Assembly: GCA_011032825.1 (NCBI GenBank) | Contig: JAADJZ010000014.1 | Span: 1,116,001-1,180,000 of the forward strand | Length of the DNA: 64,000 nt | Reading direction: 5' to 3' | DNA from: Massariosphaeria phaeospora | Lineage: Eukaryota > Ascomycota > Dothideomycetes > Pleosporales | Shown: positions 1 to 11,511 of the stretch, piece by piece | Layout: each line of letters starts with the position of its first letter | How positions within the stretch are numbered: position 1 is the stretch's first letter | The notes under the pieces: generated by a model | The model's input: only the letters and a program-made list of their open reading frames with translations | What the model was told of the DNA's origin: nothing | The model's database searches: none | Translations under genes and position numbers: made by a program

Positions 1-961
1 CTAGCATCTCCATCGTGCGTGGTGTTTCATGGTTCCACCAGGAACAGGCCACGCCACCAACTGCACGTCCTCGAACGCCGTTACATGCCCACCTACAACG
101 GCAATCCTAGAGACGGACTTGCATACGCATTTGATGTCACCGGCACCGTTGGACCGGGTTGTTCTGCTCGGCCTCCTGGAAGGGAAACCGCTCGACACAG
201 GTTGCTGATCAGGTTGAAGATGAACAGGCAGGTGTGGAGACTAGGATAAGTCTTGTTTGCCTGTTTTCGCCCGTTTCATCAAGAGTGTGGGGGAACCCGT
301 CCTCCGCCTCATGGTTCAACGCAAACAACCCACGTGTGGTTCGTGCATACTGCCCGGAACATGGACTAGCCGCGGCTGTTGGACGACAGGGGTCTGCTTT
401 GCGTACTTGGTCGCAAACGATGTTGGCCATTACACGCTGCGAAGCGACAGCTTCTCCCGCGCAAGTGGCAGTATTTTACGAGTGTCCTGCAGCGTCTTTC
501 GGACCCCACGTAGCAGCAAGCGTAATCCTGCTTACGGCTGGGTGCCCCACAGTGTAGGTGGTAGAACAGACATCAAGCCAAGTCCTCGAGGGGGGGATAC
601 ACCTGGCCTGACCTTGCACACTGACCCGTTATAGTACCAGACCGTTGGTACTGCCATGCATGCCTTGGTGTGGCGACCAGACGGAATCCTGTTCGTTACA
701 GTAGTCCAACATCCTTGCCCGCCATTCACTCAAGACCCGCGGTGACCCTCTAACTCTCCGCACTTGCCTCTGTTTGCCTGATTTCGTCTGTCGTCCAGCG
801 TTGCAGTCTTACGGTAGCCTTGCTCTCCTCATACGAGCATGTAAAGAAGAGTATCGCATGCTGTATCTTTTGTATTCGAACTTTCCCTGGATGTCGTTCG
901 CCTATGCGAGTTGACTGCCCACTACCAACCAGCTGCCGGCGGCGGAGGCTCGTAACAGACA
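1..961. other. gene-free leading stretch
   Basis: No open frame here has codon structure, splice logic or a motif I recognise; the several 60-130 codon frames overlap on both strands and look random. The right end should contain the promoter and 5' leader of the rhodopsin-fold gene that starts at 962. A gene ending to the left of the window cannot be excluded. Confidence 0.5.
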
Positions 962-2725
962 ATGCACTTTACCGATCACCCTGACAATGCGAACCTGCCG
1001 ATTGCCAATCGTCCGGAGACAGTCATTGGACTCACAATCTCTTTTATGGTGAGTAGTTCCAGCCTCGAAAAAATACAGCCACTAACTACTGCGTGATAGA
1101 CTGTATCATGGATCGCAATAAGTCTACGATTGTTTGCCCGAATAAGGGCTCGACTATGGGGATGGGATGATCTCTTTGTGCTGCTTGCGGGAGTAAGTTG
1201 CATGTCTGGCTTTTTGCTGCTTCTACTCACGCACGATAGCTTTCAACTACAGTTGCATCGAGTATAACATGTCTAAGTATGTCACTGTGCCAAAGATCAT
1301 TAGTACCTCACTGACAAGTTGTTCTAGTGCCTAGTGACGGTATGGGGAAGCACTTCTGGACCTTGGACCCACACACCCAAATGGACTACTTCAAAGTGCG
1401 TTTATAAGTCTACCTGAACGACGACAGTGAACTAATACAGTTGTAGCATATCTGGTCATCGAACGTGTGCTACACTGCAGCTACTACCTTCATCAAACTG
1501 TCTCTTCTCTTTCAGTACCTGCGCCTATTCGACATGCAAAATAGGCGAGCCCACATTGTGGCCTGGAGTCTGATCGTGTTCATCAGTCTGTGGGGTACTA
1601 CGTTCTTCCTGCTTGCACTGTTCTCTTGCAAGCCCATTGCGAAGAACTGGAATTCCAAGCTTCCCGGCACATGCGTGGCATGGGGAAGTAAAGATCCCGA
1701 TGTCTTCTTCGCGAGTTGGGTATCACATGCTGCCACTAACATGGTCTTGGACATGCTCGTTCTAATGGCACCTATCCCGTTCATAAAGAGGTTAAGGATA
1801 GGCGGACGCTCACGGATCGGCCTCGTTGCGCTCTTTGTCATGGGCGGCCTGTATGTCAACACCCCTATACCATCTTCCGGCCCCTACTGACCGCTATCCC
1901 AGAGTCGCCGCCCTCTCCCTTGGTCGCCTCGTCGCGCTCTCCGTTCACCGTGCAGGCACAGTCCCCCGCTTCGACGTTACCTTCGCCACACCCTCCATCT
2001 ACATCTTCTCGGCCCTCGAGATCAACATCGCCATCCTCTGCGCCAGCATCCCCATCTTCTGGCCCGTCGTCACCGGCCTCACCGGCAACAAGATCCTCGT
2101 CGTCAACGAAATCGAAATCCGCACCGACCGCCGCAACAGCCAAAACCTGCCGCTCACCGAGCAAGGCAGCGGCGGCGGCGGCGCCTACTCGGGCATCCCC
2201 GAGCTCGACCGCGAAGGCCGCACCAGCAGACTGAGCGCCATGAACCCCGCCAAACCCGACAAGCCCAGCTTCGCGCGCTCGGCGTCGCGCACCGCGTACA
2301 TCGGCCGCGGCGACTACAAGCACTCGCACTCGCACCACGCCTCGAACTCGACGTCGTCGCTCCACAAGCCCAACACAACTACCACCACCATCGGCATCGA
2401 GCTCGGCGCCCGCCCGTCGCAGGACTCGCACCGCAACCTCGCGCACCAGTCGTCGCTCGGCGGCCTCTCGCTCGACTCCAACTCGCCGCTCGACGGCAAG
2501 AAGTCGCTGGAGGCGGGCCGCAACGGGAGCGTCGGCGGCGGCGGCGGGCAGCACTACCAGAGTCGGTATGTGCAGGAGTGGGTGTTGCCGGGTGGTGGGG
2601 GCGGCGCGGGAGGTGGGAATAATGGACATGGACACGGGAATGGGAATGGGAATGGAAATTCGTATACGACGACAGTGGAGCGGGCGGAGATTCCGTATGA
2701 TTATATAAGGGCGTTGGAGAAGTGA
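962..2725 (+). CDS. Pth11-like fungal rhodopsin-fold integral membrane protein
   Basis: Six exons (962-1048, 1100-1192, 1240-1276, 1328-1395, 1447-1850, 1903-2725) join in phase to 503 codons. The product is a seven-helix plasma-membrane protein of the fungal rhodopsin-domain (SAT4/Pth11-related) family, probably a sensor; no ligand can be inferred. Family marks are WGWDD after helix 2, the YGMGKH-like loop (here DGMGKHFW), a loop Cys in FSCKPI, an LPGTC motif, and the closing block SALEINIAILCASIPIFWPV. After helix 7 comes a long cytoplasmic tail (about 190 residues) rich in Gly, Ser, Asn and His, ending in GHGNGNGNGN-type simple repeats. The ATG at 962 is the first that keeps helix 1 in frame. 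Confidence is high for the family and low for the biological role. Confidence 0.88.
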
Positions 2726-3081
2726 GGGGGGAGAGAGAAGGGGGGAGTGCATGAGGACAGGGCTGCTGGAGAGAAATACATGGGTTTGGTGAGGAGGAAG
2801 GAGTACATGGCTTGGTTTAGTTTGGGTTGGATGGATGTGATACCCCGGGACGAGAATAGAATATATATATATCTCCTACCTTCTTCATTGCTTGTGACTT
2901 TCGTACTGCGTGAGACTCGTAGGGTGTGTTTTGCGCGCGAATAAGACTTGGATTTTAGAAGGTAAGGTGTGTGTGTGTGTGTGTGTTTGGGTATGAATAT
3001 CGTTTATATTGACTAGGCTCGGACACAACAAATAATTAGGTAGTACTAATGCAGGATAGAACAGGTCTTTCGAGGAGCGGG

Positions 3082-3219
3082 GTGAAAGTAGAGCAGTGAA
3101 AGCAGAAAAGTGAAAACAGAGAAGTGCAAGTAGCGATGTGAAAGGAGCAGAGTGAAAGGAGAGGAGGGAAAGTAGCAGAGTAAAAACAGAGCAGTGAAAG
3201 TAGTAGAGTGAAAGCAAAG
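3082..3219. repeat. 14-bp minisatellite, about 10 copies
   Basis: Ten consecutive imperfect units of consensus GTGAAAGYAGAGNA, each starting with GTG(A/C)AAR, with one 15-bp and one 13-bp variant. Copies differ at 2-4 positions, so the array is not freshly expanded. The period is not a multiple of three and no gene crosses it. Confidence 0.8.
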
Positions 3220-3385
3220 TATAAAGCTAAAACAAAACTAAAGTACTTTCTCTACTTATGTACTATCTATATATATTCACCTCACATCCCAAACACACAT
3301 ACACACAAACCATTCATTCGCCAGATTAATACAAAATCACTCACTGTTCAAACGGAAAATACCAAGCGTTGACACTTTCTCCGCG

Positions 3386-3405
3386 ATATATATATATATA
3401 TATAT
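3386..3405. repeat. (TA)10 microsatellite
   Basis: Perfect TA dinucleotide run in the convergent spacer. Confidence 0.9.
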
Positions 3406-3474
3406 GTATGTCTCCCTACGATTTTTCGCAGGACGAATTATACCTAGCAGACCCTATCTAACCCGACCTAAATT

Positions 3475-3580
3475 GAAACTGAAACTGAATTGAACTGAAC
3501 TGGTACAAAGAAACACATATATGGATAGAAAGGAAAACAAGGGGCCCAAACCGAATCGAACCGAACCGAACTGAAAGGGG
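3475..3580. repeat. GAACT/GAACC pentanucleotide patches
   Basis: Two short patches of tandem GAACT, GAACC and GAAACT units. The same pentamer (GTTCA on the other strand) recurs at 11254-11280, 11512-11553, 19319-19350, 58732-58770 and 59510-59523. Confidence 0.7.
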
Positions 3581-3786
3581 TTTATACGGTGTCCTAGTGG
3601 GACGACAATTCCTGCTTAGAAAGGAGGGATGTGGTGATGTGGAGCGTCTGGCTTTGAGCCCCCGCTTATATACCACCCATCTAACCAGGGGTAATTCGGG
3701 CTGAACCTTTCATACATACACTTTCCCGCCCCTAACGCACTCCAACTTTGCCCTCCCATCCGCCCCCGCCCCCTCTCCCCCTTCCC

Positions 3787-4709
3787 CTACGCCGTCTTCC
3801 TCCACACCCCCCAAACCCCAATCAAACTACTCACCGTCCCCGCAATCCCCACCACCCCATCATCCAACTGCACCCACCCCAGCGCCGCGCTCGGCACCGC
3901 AATATCGCACACGTCGCTCAGCAGCTGCACGCGCGCGGCGCTGGCCTCCTTCTCCACCTGCTTCTTCTGCACGGCCGTCTCGCCGTCCTTTTCGGCGGGC
4001 GGCCGCGCGCCGAGTTGTGATTGGCGCTCGCGCAGCCGGTACAGAGAGTACAGCGAGGCGGCGATGCTGAAGGCTAGGCCGGTGAACCATGCGCGGTAGG
4101 CTTCGCGTAGGAGGCGTGGGGCGGCGGCGAATTTGCGGATCGCGGTGGCGTCGAGCTGGGGGGTGAGGTGTTAGCAGTGCATATGAAAATAGCATACGAA
4201 GTTCCGACACTAGACTCAAAGTCCTGCCTGCCTGAAAAGAAGCACTCACCACCGTCGCATTATCCAGCAACATGTACCCCGCATACCCAAGCTGCCTGCC
4301 CACGCCCGTCCACTTGAGCACGGGGTCGCCGCCCTGGGCATCGCTGGCCAGCGCCGCGGCCTTGAAGTGCTCGACGAACTTGCCGACGCGCATCAGCTTG
4401 CGCGTCAGCCCGAACTGCTTCTTGGTGGCTTCGAAGGGCGCGATCGCCGACGCTGCGTGGTTGGTGCGGTACAGGTACCATGCGAGGAAGCGGCTGAAGT
4501 ACTGCAGCGTGCGGAGCAGCTTGTCGCGGCCGACTGGAGGGGCGGTGGTTAGCGGAGGTGGTGGTGGAGGAGGGGGTTGAGGGGCGGGCGCATGGGGAGT
4601 ATGGCAAGGGGCAGAGGGAGGGCAGGTAGGCAAGGTACGGACCTGTTGTCGCGATGAACTTCAAGTAATGCGACACCGTCGGGTGGTAGATAAGCGCGTC
4701 GGCGACCAT
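3787..4709 (-). CDS. PEX11: peroxisomal membrane elongation protein PEX11
   Basis: Three exons (4709-4643, 4533-4250, 4155-3787) give 239 codons, close to the usual length of about 236. PEX11 binds and tubulates the peroxisomal membrane to drive proliferation and division. The N-terminus MVADALIYHP, then GRDKLLRTLQYFSRF and the amphipathic stretch FGLTRKLMRVGKFVEH, are characteristic. A hydrophobic segment (AWFTGLAFSIAASLY) and a C-terminal GIAGTVSSLIGVWGVWR segment fit the two membrane-associated regions. A Lys/Glu linker with a QKKQVEKE run separates them. Introns are 109 and 94 nt with GT-AG ends. The gene is convergent with the rhodopsin-fold gene and tandem with ABD1. Confidence 0.93.
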
Positions 4710-5277
4710 ATTGGCGTCGGTATCGGTTTATACGGCTTTGTTGCCAGACGCAGGGCCTATAAGGTATGAGGTTTCCGAAAGGCGAGTGAGGCAGTCGTTG
4801 TCGAACACAAGAAATAACCGATAAGTTGCGCGACCGGGAGTGTAAAGGAGAGTGAGGGTATTTAGGGCGCACCGAGGTTGAGGTTGAGTCGGTGTTTGGA
4901 GTCGAAGCTTGTGATTGAGCGAGATGGTCAAAGCCGGGGAAGGACCTCGGCAGTGTGATTCGTGAACAAGCGGCCGTTGCGGGATCGCGTGTTTCGGAGG
5001 TTATGTAAGATGTGTTCACGGGTCTGAGTGGCAGTACTGGATATTGTGAAGTATCATTTTTTAGTATTGCACGGTTGAATGTCGTGCAGCTATAGTTCCA
5101 AGCAGTTCTGCACTTGTCTTTTGTAGTAGGTAGACACATCTCGAACCACCTTTGAAAGCCCCATGCCAGCTCAAGGCCCCACATGCGGTATCGAAAGCGC
5201 CATAAACACCCCGAAGATGCCCAGCCCCCATAAAAGCAGAAAATGATACCAGGGATCCAGCTCTATCCCCAGTGAAA
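4710..5277. other. spacer: PEX11 upstream region and ABD1 3' flank
   Basis: About 570 bp between the 3' end of ABD1 and the start of PEX11, both on the minus strand. A 211-codon minus-strand frame crosses it, but it has no recognisable motif, no coding bias that I can see, and overlaps PEX11 exon 1 and intron 1. I see no specific regulatory site. Confidence 0.5.
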
Positions 5278-6696
5278 CTAGACCTTGTAAAAACAGAAAG
5301 TATGATAGAAATCCGCCGCCGCCAGCTCCTCTTCGGAGGTCAAGAGTCGGCCGCTTCCACGTTCCCGCACGCCCATTTTCTCGCTGAGCGGACCGAGCTC
5401 GGGATCATCCTTTTGCTCGTCCCAGACCTCCCTGAACGGCTTCCGGTATTGCAGCTCAAGATTGTAGTCTTCGGCCAAGGCGCGGAAGGCTTCCCAGGGC
5501 ACAACGTACTCGGGAACCTCCTCGACCGCCTCTTCCAAAAAGTAAAAGTACTTCCAACCAAATGGCGGGCGGAAGACACCATCTGCAGGGGTCTTGCCCG
5601 GAAACTTCACCCTGTAGATGCTATTTCCCCACTCGAAACCTTCCTCCTCGGCCTCATCTTCTTTGCCTTCCTTTTTGCTATCTTCCGGCTCTTTGCCCTT
5701 CTCCAGGCCGTCCTGTTTTTGTGCATCTTCAACATCCGACTCCTTGGGCTTGGGGCTGTCGAGGCTCTTCTCCGGATCCCAGTCATCTTCGTCGTCACTA
5801 GCAAAGGTAGGCCGGTCATCATCTTCGTCCTCGGCGATGCCGTTCTTGTCACTAGGCGCAGTACCGCTGGCCTTGTGATGTTCAATCACCTTTGCAGTCA
5901 GGACATCCGAATTTGGGATGGTTCCGATAAAGCGGCCGCCCTTTTTGAGAGCTCCAGCAACATTCCGCAGCATACCTCTTGCCTTCTCCTCATTCTCAAA
6001 TGCGTAATGCATGCAGAACATCATAGTGACCATGTCAAAGCCGCCACCTCCCCATCTTTGACTGATTGCATTGCCGGGACCGACGCTAGCGTCAATACCA
6101 ACCTCTTTGATAATTGGGATCTCACCCATCCACTCGCCGAAGCAGTCTTTGGTGTAGAACTCGGCGTGGAATATATTCTGGCTGCGCTTTGTTCGCTTCC
6201 GCATCTGCTCGTATCGTTCTCTTGCTTGATTGATGGATACGTCGGCCGGGTCTGCTCCCACGTAGAGCTCGACTTTCCGCGAAGACTGCCACTTCTGGAG
6301 GTCACCACCTTTGCCGCATCCCATGTCCAATACCTTGATGTTGCGTTCGTCGCCGATGAACTTTTGGATGGTGGACGATTTGACCCAGTTGTTGAAGCTG
6401 CGCAGGCCTTTGATCTTGCTGTCGGTGACACGCCACTCTCGGCCGCGCTCGGGAACCATGTTGTAGTGCTGCTTGACGACATCGTGGACACCACGCTTGA
6501 CAGCAGCCTGTTGAGCTTGCTTTTCCTCTTCCTGCTCCTTTTGGATCTGGCGCTGCCGGGCGGCTTCACGGTCTGCAGTAGAGAAACGTGCGCCTTGGCC
6601 GGGCCGCTTTCGCTGTCGTGGAGGGGATCGTGATGGCGAGCGCGACGGCGAACGTGCGCGTTTCTTGCTTTGTCCGGGCGGGGCGCTGCTAGCCAT
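5278..6696 (-). CDS. ABD1: mRNA cap guanine-N7 methyltransferase
   Basis: Intronless, 472 codons. The enzyme methylates N7 of the 5' GpppN cap using S-adenosylmethionine, in the nucleus. The SAM-binding motif I is VLDMGCGKGGDL at about residues 122-133, following the FNNWVKSSTIQKF block that is conserved in cap methyltransferases. Later blocks are FDMVTMMFCMHYAFE and GGRFIGTIPNSDVL, and the chain ends in FCFYKV. The first ~70 residues are basic and SR/RS-rich (nuclear localisation, RNA contact). An acidic Asp/Glu/Lys insert at about residues 280-350 is typical of fungal homologues. The frame stays open 123 codons upstream, into the RPN7 promoter, but the ATG at 6696 gives the normal N-terminus. 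It is divergent from RPN7. Confidence 0.95.
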   Translation of the reverse strand: MASSAPPGQSKKRARSPSRSPSRSPPRQRKRPGQGARFSTADREAARQRQIQKEQEEEKQAQQAAVKRGVHDVVKQHYNMVPERGREWRVTDSKIKGLRSFNNWVKSSTIQKFIGDERNIKVLDMGCGKGGDLQKWQSSRKVELYVGADPADVSINQARERYEQMRKRTKRSQNIFHAEFYTKDCFGEWMGEIPIIKEVGIDASVGPGNAISQRWGGGGFDMVTMMFCMHYAFENEEKARGMLRNVAGALKKGGRFIGTIPNSDVLTAKVIEHHKASGTAPSDKNGIAEDEDDDRPTFASDDEDDWDPEKSLDSPKPKESDVEDAQKQDGLEKGKEPEDSKKEGKEDEAEEEGFEWGNSIYRVKFPGKTPADGVFRPPFGWKYFYFLEEAVEEVPEYVVPWEAFRALAEDYNLELQYRKPFREVWDEQKDDPELGPLSEKMGVRERGSGRLLTSEEELAAADFYHTFCFYKV

Positions 6697-7090
6697 TGTA
6701 GACGTCGGTAAACGGCTGTGAGGGAGCTCTGAAGCTAGATGGTAGAGTCGTGGGCGGGCGTGGGTGGATTGAGGGAGCGGATCTAGAGGTTTATATAAGA
6801 CTATCGAGTCTAAGAGGGCCAAGTGAGGGGGAAGCGAGGAGAGAAGAGGGAAGAAAGCGGTGAGAGTTGAATGAAAGGCAAGAGCGCAAACAAACGGAGT
6901 CGTCCATCGCGCTTGCCAGGCCGTGCTGCCGAAGTTCAGCCGACGTAACTGATCATCGCAGCTTCCGTTTCGGAGCTGCAGAGCCTCACAACACCAAAAT
7001 CCGCCCCGCCAATCCACGCCTGCCGCCTCGACCCCGAACCCGGCCATCCCTCGCACGCCTCGCACGCCTCACACACCTCACTCTGTCAAC
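6697..7090. promoter_or_regulatory. ABD1-RPN7 bidirectional promoter region
   Basis: 394 bp separate two divergent housekeeping start codons, so both promoters and 5' leaders must lie here. I see no clear TATA box. The RPN7-proximal 100 bp is C-rich on the plus strand with little G, which is common in leaders of highly expressed fungal genes. Confidence 0.6.
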
Positions 7091-8649
7091 ATGGGCGATC
7101 CGCAGTTCGCAAAGTACCCCGACCTCCACCTCTCGCAGCACATCTTCCAGCTCACCAATCCCGCGTCCACCAAGTCGACCAAGCAGGAGCAGCTCAAAAC
7201 GCTCCAGGATGCCATTACCGAACACAAGATGGCGCCGCTGTACCGGCATCTCGCCCATCCGGTCGACGGTGTCTTGAACGCCCCCGGCGAGGGCACCGCA
7301 CAGCAGCCCACCAGCCACCGAAGACCCTCGTCGAGCGCCGCAACCCTCCTCGCCACCAAGAACCCCAGTCTGGAGGTCCCGTTACCGTGGGATGAGAAGC
7401 TGTACGAGTCGTTGAAGGCCGACAACGAGAAGGAGCTTGAGGCTATCCAGAAGGAGGAGGACGAGGCAGCCGAGAAAGCTGGTGAGACCGAGGTACAGGC
7501 GGCACGAGGCAAGCGGGCAGAGCTCTACACCCGCATAGGAGACAAGGTAGGACGCGACTGACTATAGCATCATGCCAGGCTAACGAGTACGCAGGAGAAA
7601 GCCATTGCGAGCTACGAAGCTGTCTTCGACAAGACGGGCATTCTAGGCACGAAGATTGATCTCGTGCTCGCCATCATCCGAGTCGCCCTCTTCTTTGGAG
7701 ACCGAGTGCTGGCTAAGAAATCCATCGAGCGCGCGACTGTTCTGGTAGAGAGCGGCGGTGACTGGGATCGCCGCAACCGCCTTAAGGCCTACCACGGACT
7801 GCATCTCCTCACCGTTCGATCGCACGCGCAAGCCGCCCCGCTTCTGCTCGACAGCTTATCCACGTTCACGAGCTACGAGTTGTGCAACTACTCGTCTCTT
7901 GTGATATACGCCATTCTGTCGGGCTCCGTTTCGCTAAAGCGACTTGACTTCAAGTCCAAGGTTGTGGATGCGCCGGAAATCAAGGCCATTGTCGGCGGTG
8001 CCGAGGATAAGTTATCAGCGATATCGGGCCTGACCTCGGCTGGACCTGCGGCTGGCGATGAAGAAATGACGGATGCCGTCGGATCTACGGCAACCCCAGT
8101 GCCCACGGCGGTCAATCTGACAACACTAGGTGTAAAGCAGGATGCAGAGGTATCGATCGACTTCTCGGCCCTGGCGAAGCTGGTCAAGAGCCTGTACGAG
8201 GGGGACTACAAGAACTTCTTCGGTGCGCTGGGTGAGGTAGAAGTCAACTTCATAAGCCAAGATCGATATCTGCATGAGCACAAGAGTTGGTATGTGCGGG
8301 AGATGCGTCTCCGGGGCTACCAGCAGCTCCTCCAGTCGTACAGAGTGGTCAGCCTGCAGAGCATGGCTAACGACTTTGGAGTCACGGTGGACTTCCTCGA
8401 CAAGTGAGTAGCTTCTCAAGCTGTAATCCTTTGACATTAGATCTAACACAGCGCAGGGACCTTGCCAAGTTCATCGCTGCTGATCGGATACCCTGCACCA
8501 TCGACCGCGTCAAGGGTATCATCGAAACGAACCGGCCGGACGACAAGAACAAGCAGTACGTGGACGTGGTGAAGCAGGGCGATCAACTCATTACGAAACT
8601 ACAGAAGTACGGACAAGCTGTGAGGCTCCGGGGAAGCGAGCGTGGTTGA
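7091..8649 (+). CDS. RPN7: 26S proteasome regulatory particle subunit Rpn7
   Basis: Exons 7091-7546, 7595-8403 and 8457-8649 give 485 codons. Rpn7 is a lid subunit of the 19S regulatory particle that helps seat Rpn3 and the deubiquitinase core. The N-terminal helical repeats carry family blocks (YPDLHLSQHIFQL, LYTRIGDKEKAI, DLVLAIIRVALFF, ESGGDWDRRNRLKAYH). The C-terminal PCI domain runs from about residue 290, including YEGDYKNFFGALGEVE and RGYQQLLQSYRVVSL, and ends with the winged-helix part FGVTVDFLDKDLAKFIAADRIPCTID. An inserted low-complexity segment after KAIVGG (AGPAAGDEEMTDAVGS) sits between the repeats and PCI. Both introns are about 50 nt. Confidence 0.95.
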
Positions 8650-9597
8650 AGTTTGAAAAGCGAGAGGTGTCGTCATCTTGAGATGTGTAAACTACATAAT
8701 TAGAGAGCTCTTCGGTAGACTGCCTACTCGAATGTGAGGCGATGGTCCGCTCGACAAGCATCTTCCAAAGCATACTCGTGCTCGAATCCGCGCATTGGAC
8801 TTGGTTGTCTCTCACGCACGAGCGGTCACGCACGATGCGGTGTCACAGCACCCGAATCAGAAACTAGCTGCATATGGTGAAGCTAGCATCTTCAGCCGAG
8901 TACCTACATAAATGTGTATGGAGGTAAAAGTATTAAACAGTGCACGGAGGCATGCGGCCCATCCCTGTTTGGAGGCTGCGCGGTTGCGATTCGGAGGTCT
9001 GCTCTTGCTTTTATTCCCTGGTCGCCCGCCTTCACTCCCCTATCTCGATTCCCGACACGTCCACTCTTTTTGGACACAATCATATCTCGTTTCTAGATCA
9101 AGCTCGCGCTGCTGCTTCGACGGACGGGCGGTGAGTGGTTGCAGGAGCCTGGTCAAAGCCGATGATAAGCTCGCCCGCCGCCAGGGTCCATGATCAGGAT
9201 GTCGCCGTCATCGGCCGCCGCTCGGTGGTGCCAGTCGCTCCAGTCCACGCTGCCATCGGCCAGACGGTGTCTCAACGCCAATGCCCTGAGAGAAACAGCC
9301 CAGGTGGGATGCCCGTCGGGCGCAGGCGCCAAAGGTATTTATTTCCTCCGCTCATTCTGCTTGTTGGGGACCAGTGTCGTGCTGGGAGATGCTCCGGTCC
9401 TTCACCGTAGTGGGGCACGCGTGGCATGACAGAAAAAACACCACGCCCACGCCCACTCCCACACATACGGCGTCGCAAAAAGCAACTGTGCTTGGGGAGA
9501 TACTGAGTAGACCGTGCTTCTCTGTGTCACTATTAAGTCAGCGCTCACCCTTTACCCCTCTCCAGGAATCCATAGAAGATACCCCGCCTACCGCAAC
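8650..9597. other. gene-free spacer RPN7 to alanine aminotransferase
   Basis: This contains the RPN7 3' end and the aminotransferase promoter and leader. The short frames are unsupported. A C-rich tract with (CCCAC)-like repeats near 9445-9470 precedes the start codon. An ATG-less in-frame extension reaches back from 9598 to about 9514 and could hide a mitochondrial leader exon, but nothing in it looks like a strong targeting peptide. Confidence 0.5.
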
Positions 9598-11182
9598 ATG
9601 TCGTCGTCTGCCCCGCGCCGTGCCCTCAACATCGACAACATCAACCCACACGTCAAGGAGGCCCGATATGCAGTGCGCGGTGAACTAGCGGTCCGATCCG
9701 AGGAATACCGCGCGAAGTTGGCCAAGGGCGAGGGCAAAGACTTGCCGTTCGACACAGTCATCGCAGCGAACATCGGCAACCCTCAACAGCTAGACCAGAA
9801 GCCCATCACCTTCTTCCGCCAGGTCGCCAGTCTGCTCGAGAACCCGCTACTGTTGGAGCACGAGGATGTGCTCATCAAAAGCTTAGGATACAAGGCTGAT
9901 GTCCTTGAACGGGCGAGGTGGTTGTTGAAGGAAGTCAAGAGCGTGGGAGCATACAGCCAGAGTCAGGGTGCACCCGGTATCCGTGAGAGCGTGGCAAAGT
10001 ACATCGAGCGTAGGTCTGTTCTCATGTTACCATCTACAGTATACTGACCCCAGCAGGACGTGATGGCTATCCCGCCAGCGGCTCGGAAGTCTACCTCAGC
10101 AACGGAGCTTCCTCCGGTGTAAACACGCTGATGCATGTCATCTGCGCGAAGCCTGAGACCGGTATCATGGTCCCTATCCCCCAATACCCCCTCTACACAG
10201 CAACCCTTTCGGTACTCAACGCTCGATGTGTGCCATACTACCTAGACGAGGGCCAGGCTTGGGGCACCAGCCTTGAGGCAATCCGCACCGCCTACGACAA
10301 GGCTGTCGCAGAGGGAACCGACGTCAAGGCAATTGCCATCATCAACCCGGGAAACCCAACGGGCGCTAGTCTGCCCGCCGACGACATCAAATCCGTGCTG
10401 CAGTTCGCCGCAGAGAAGAAGCTCGTCGTTGTCGCCGACGAGGTCTACCAAACCAACGTCTTCATTGGCGAGTTCATCTCCTTCAAGAAGGCCCTGCGCG
10501 ACCTCCAGAAGGCCGAGCCCGGCAAGTACGACGACCTCGAACTGGCGTCGCTGCACAGCATCTCCAAGGGCATGGTCGGCGAGTGCGGCCACCGCGGCGG
10601 CTACTTCGAGCTCATCGGCTTCGACCCGGCGGTTGCAGCTGAGATCTACAAGTTCATCAGCATCCAGCTGTGCCCGCCCGTGCTCGGCCAGTGCTTCGTC
10701 GAGCTCATGGTCAACCCGCCCAAGGACGGCGAGCCCAGCTACGAGCTGTACAGGAAGGAATACGACGACATCTTGAGCGGGCTCAAGAAGCGCGCCACGG
10801 CCCTCTACGACGCGTTCAAGCAGATGGAGGGCGTCGAGTGCGATTCGCCCCAGGTAAGCTACACAGAATCCCCTCACCCCCTCCCTTCCTTTTTCAACCC
10901 AACGTAATCTAACGACTCACGTCCCAGGGCTCCATGTACCTCTTCCCCACCATCCACATTCCACCTAAGGCCGTCGAGCAAGCCAAGAAGGAAGGCCGCG
11001 CCCCCGACGAGTTCTACTGCTTCCGCATGCTCGACGCCACGGGCGTGTGTGTCGTGGCGGGCTCCGGGTTCGGCCAGAAGGAGGGCACGCTGCATTTCCG
11101 CACGACCTTTTTGGCGCCGGGTACGGACTGGACGGGCAGGATTGTTAAGTTCCATCAGGAGTTTTTGAAGGAGTTTAGTTAG
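9598..11182 (+). CDS. alanine aminotransferase (class I/II PLP enzyme)
   Basis: Exons 9598-10009, 10057-10853 and 10928-11182 give 487 codons. The enzyme interconverts alanine plus 2-oxoglutarate with pyruvate plus glutamate using pyridoxal phosphate. AlaAT-specific blocks are NIGNPQQL, YLSNGASSGV, PIPQYPLY, IINPGNPTGASLP, VVADEVYQTNVF and the cofactor lysine in SLHSISKGMVGECGHRGGY. The C-terminal CVVAGSGFGQKEGTLHFRTT block is also typical. The start gives a short cytosolic-type N-terminus (MSSSAPRRALNIDNINP); a mitochondrial isoform starting upstream is possible but unproven. Introns are 47 and 74 nt. Confidence 0.94.
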
Positions 11183-11253
11183 ATGGATTGATTGAGAAGA
11201 TAGGGGTTCGTGGATGAGGGGTATGGCGGTGTGGGAGTGTGGTAGGGTGTGAC

Positions 11254-11280
11254 TGAACTGCACTGAACTGAACTGAACTG
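11254..11280. repeat. (GAACT) pentanucleotide array
   Basis: Tandem TGAAC units, about five copies with one imperfect, just past the aminotransferase stop codon. Confidence 0.75.
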
Positions 11281-11460
11281 GAGCTTCGATAGATGGGATC
11301 AGTGGTGTGTGGACGGATGGACGGACTGTCTGACTAACTGCACGTATATAGATAGCTAGATGGACGCATGCATATATACTATGGAATCTCCGCTCAGCAA
11401 CTATCGTCCAGTCTCTGTGCTGTGAATGAAACAAGAGCCGGCGTCCTGTTACAGAGAAGC

Positions 11461-11490
11461 TACCTACCTACCTACCTACCTACTTACCTA
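11461..11490. repeat. (TACC)n microsatellite
   Basis: About seven TACC units with one TACT interruption. Confidence 0.85.
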
Positions 11491-11511
11491 CGTGCCTTAC
11501 TAGTGACTCAC

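Larger units (their letters stand above)
2726..3786. other. convergent 3' spacer rich in simple repeats
   Basis: This gene-free spacer lies between the 3' ends of the rhodopsin-fold gene and PEX11. It holds a (GT)n run near 2969-2986, the 14-bp minisatellite at 3082-3219, a (TA)n run at 3386-3405 and GAACT/GAACC pentamers around 3475-3580. It should contain both transcription terminators, but I see no distinct terminator signal. Confidence 0.6.

Noticed and set aside
1865..2752. 295-codon minus-strand frame
   Set aside because: Antisense shadow of the Gly/Ser-rich tail of the rhodopsin-fold protein.
4549..5184. 211-codon minus-strand frame beside PEX11
   Set aside because: No motif, overlaps PEX11 exon 1 and intron 1 in another frame.
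5272..6633. 453-codon plus-strand frame
   Set aside because: Exact antisense of ABD1; its long openness follows from the codon bias of the real gene.
6697..7065. 123-codon N-terminal extension of ABD1
   Set aside because: Covers the divergent RPN7 promoter and has no similarity to cap methyltransferases; the ATG at 6696 gives the normal start.
10242..10877. 211-codon minus-strand frame in alanine aminotransferase
   Set aside because: Antisense shadow of exon 2.
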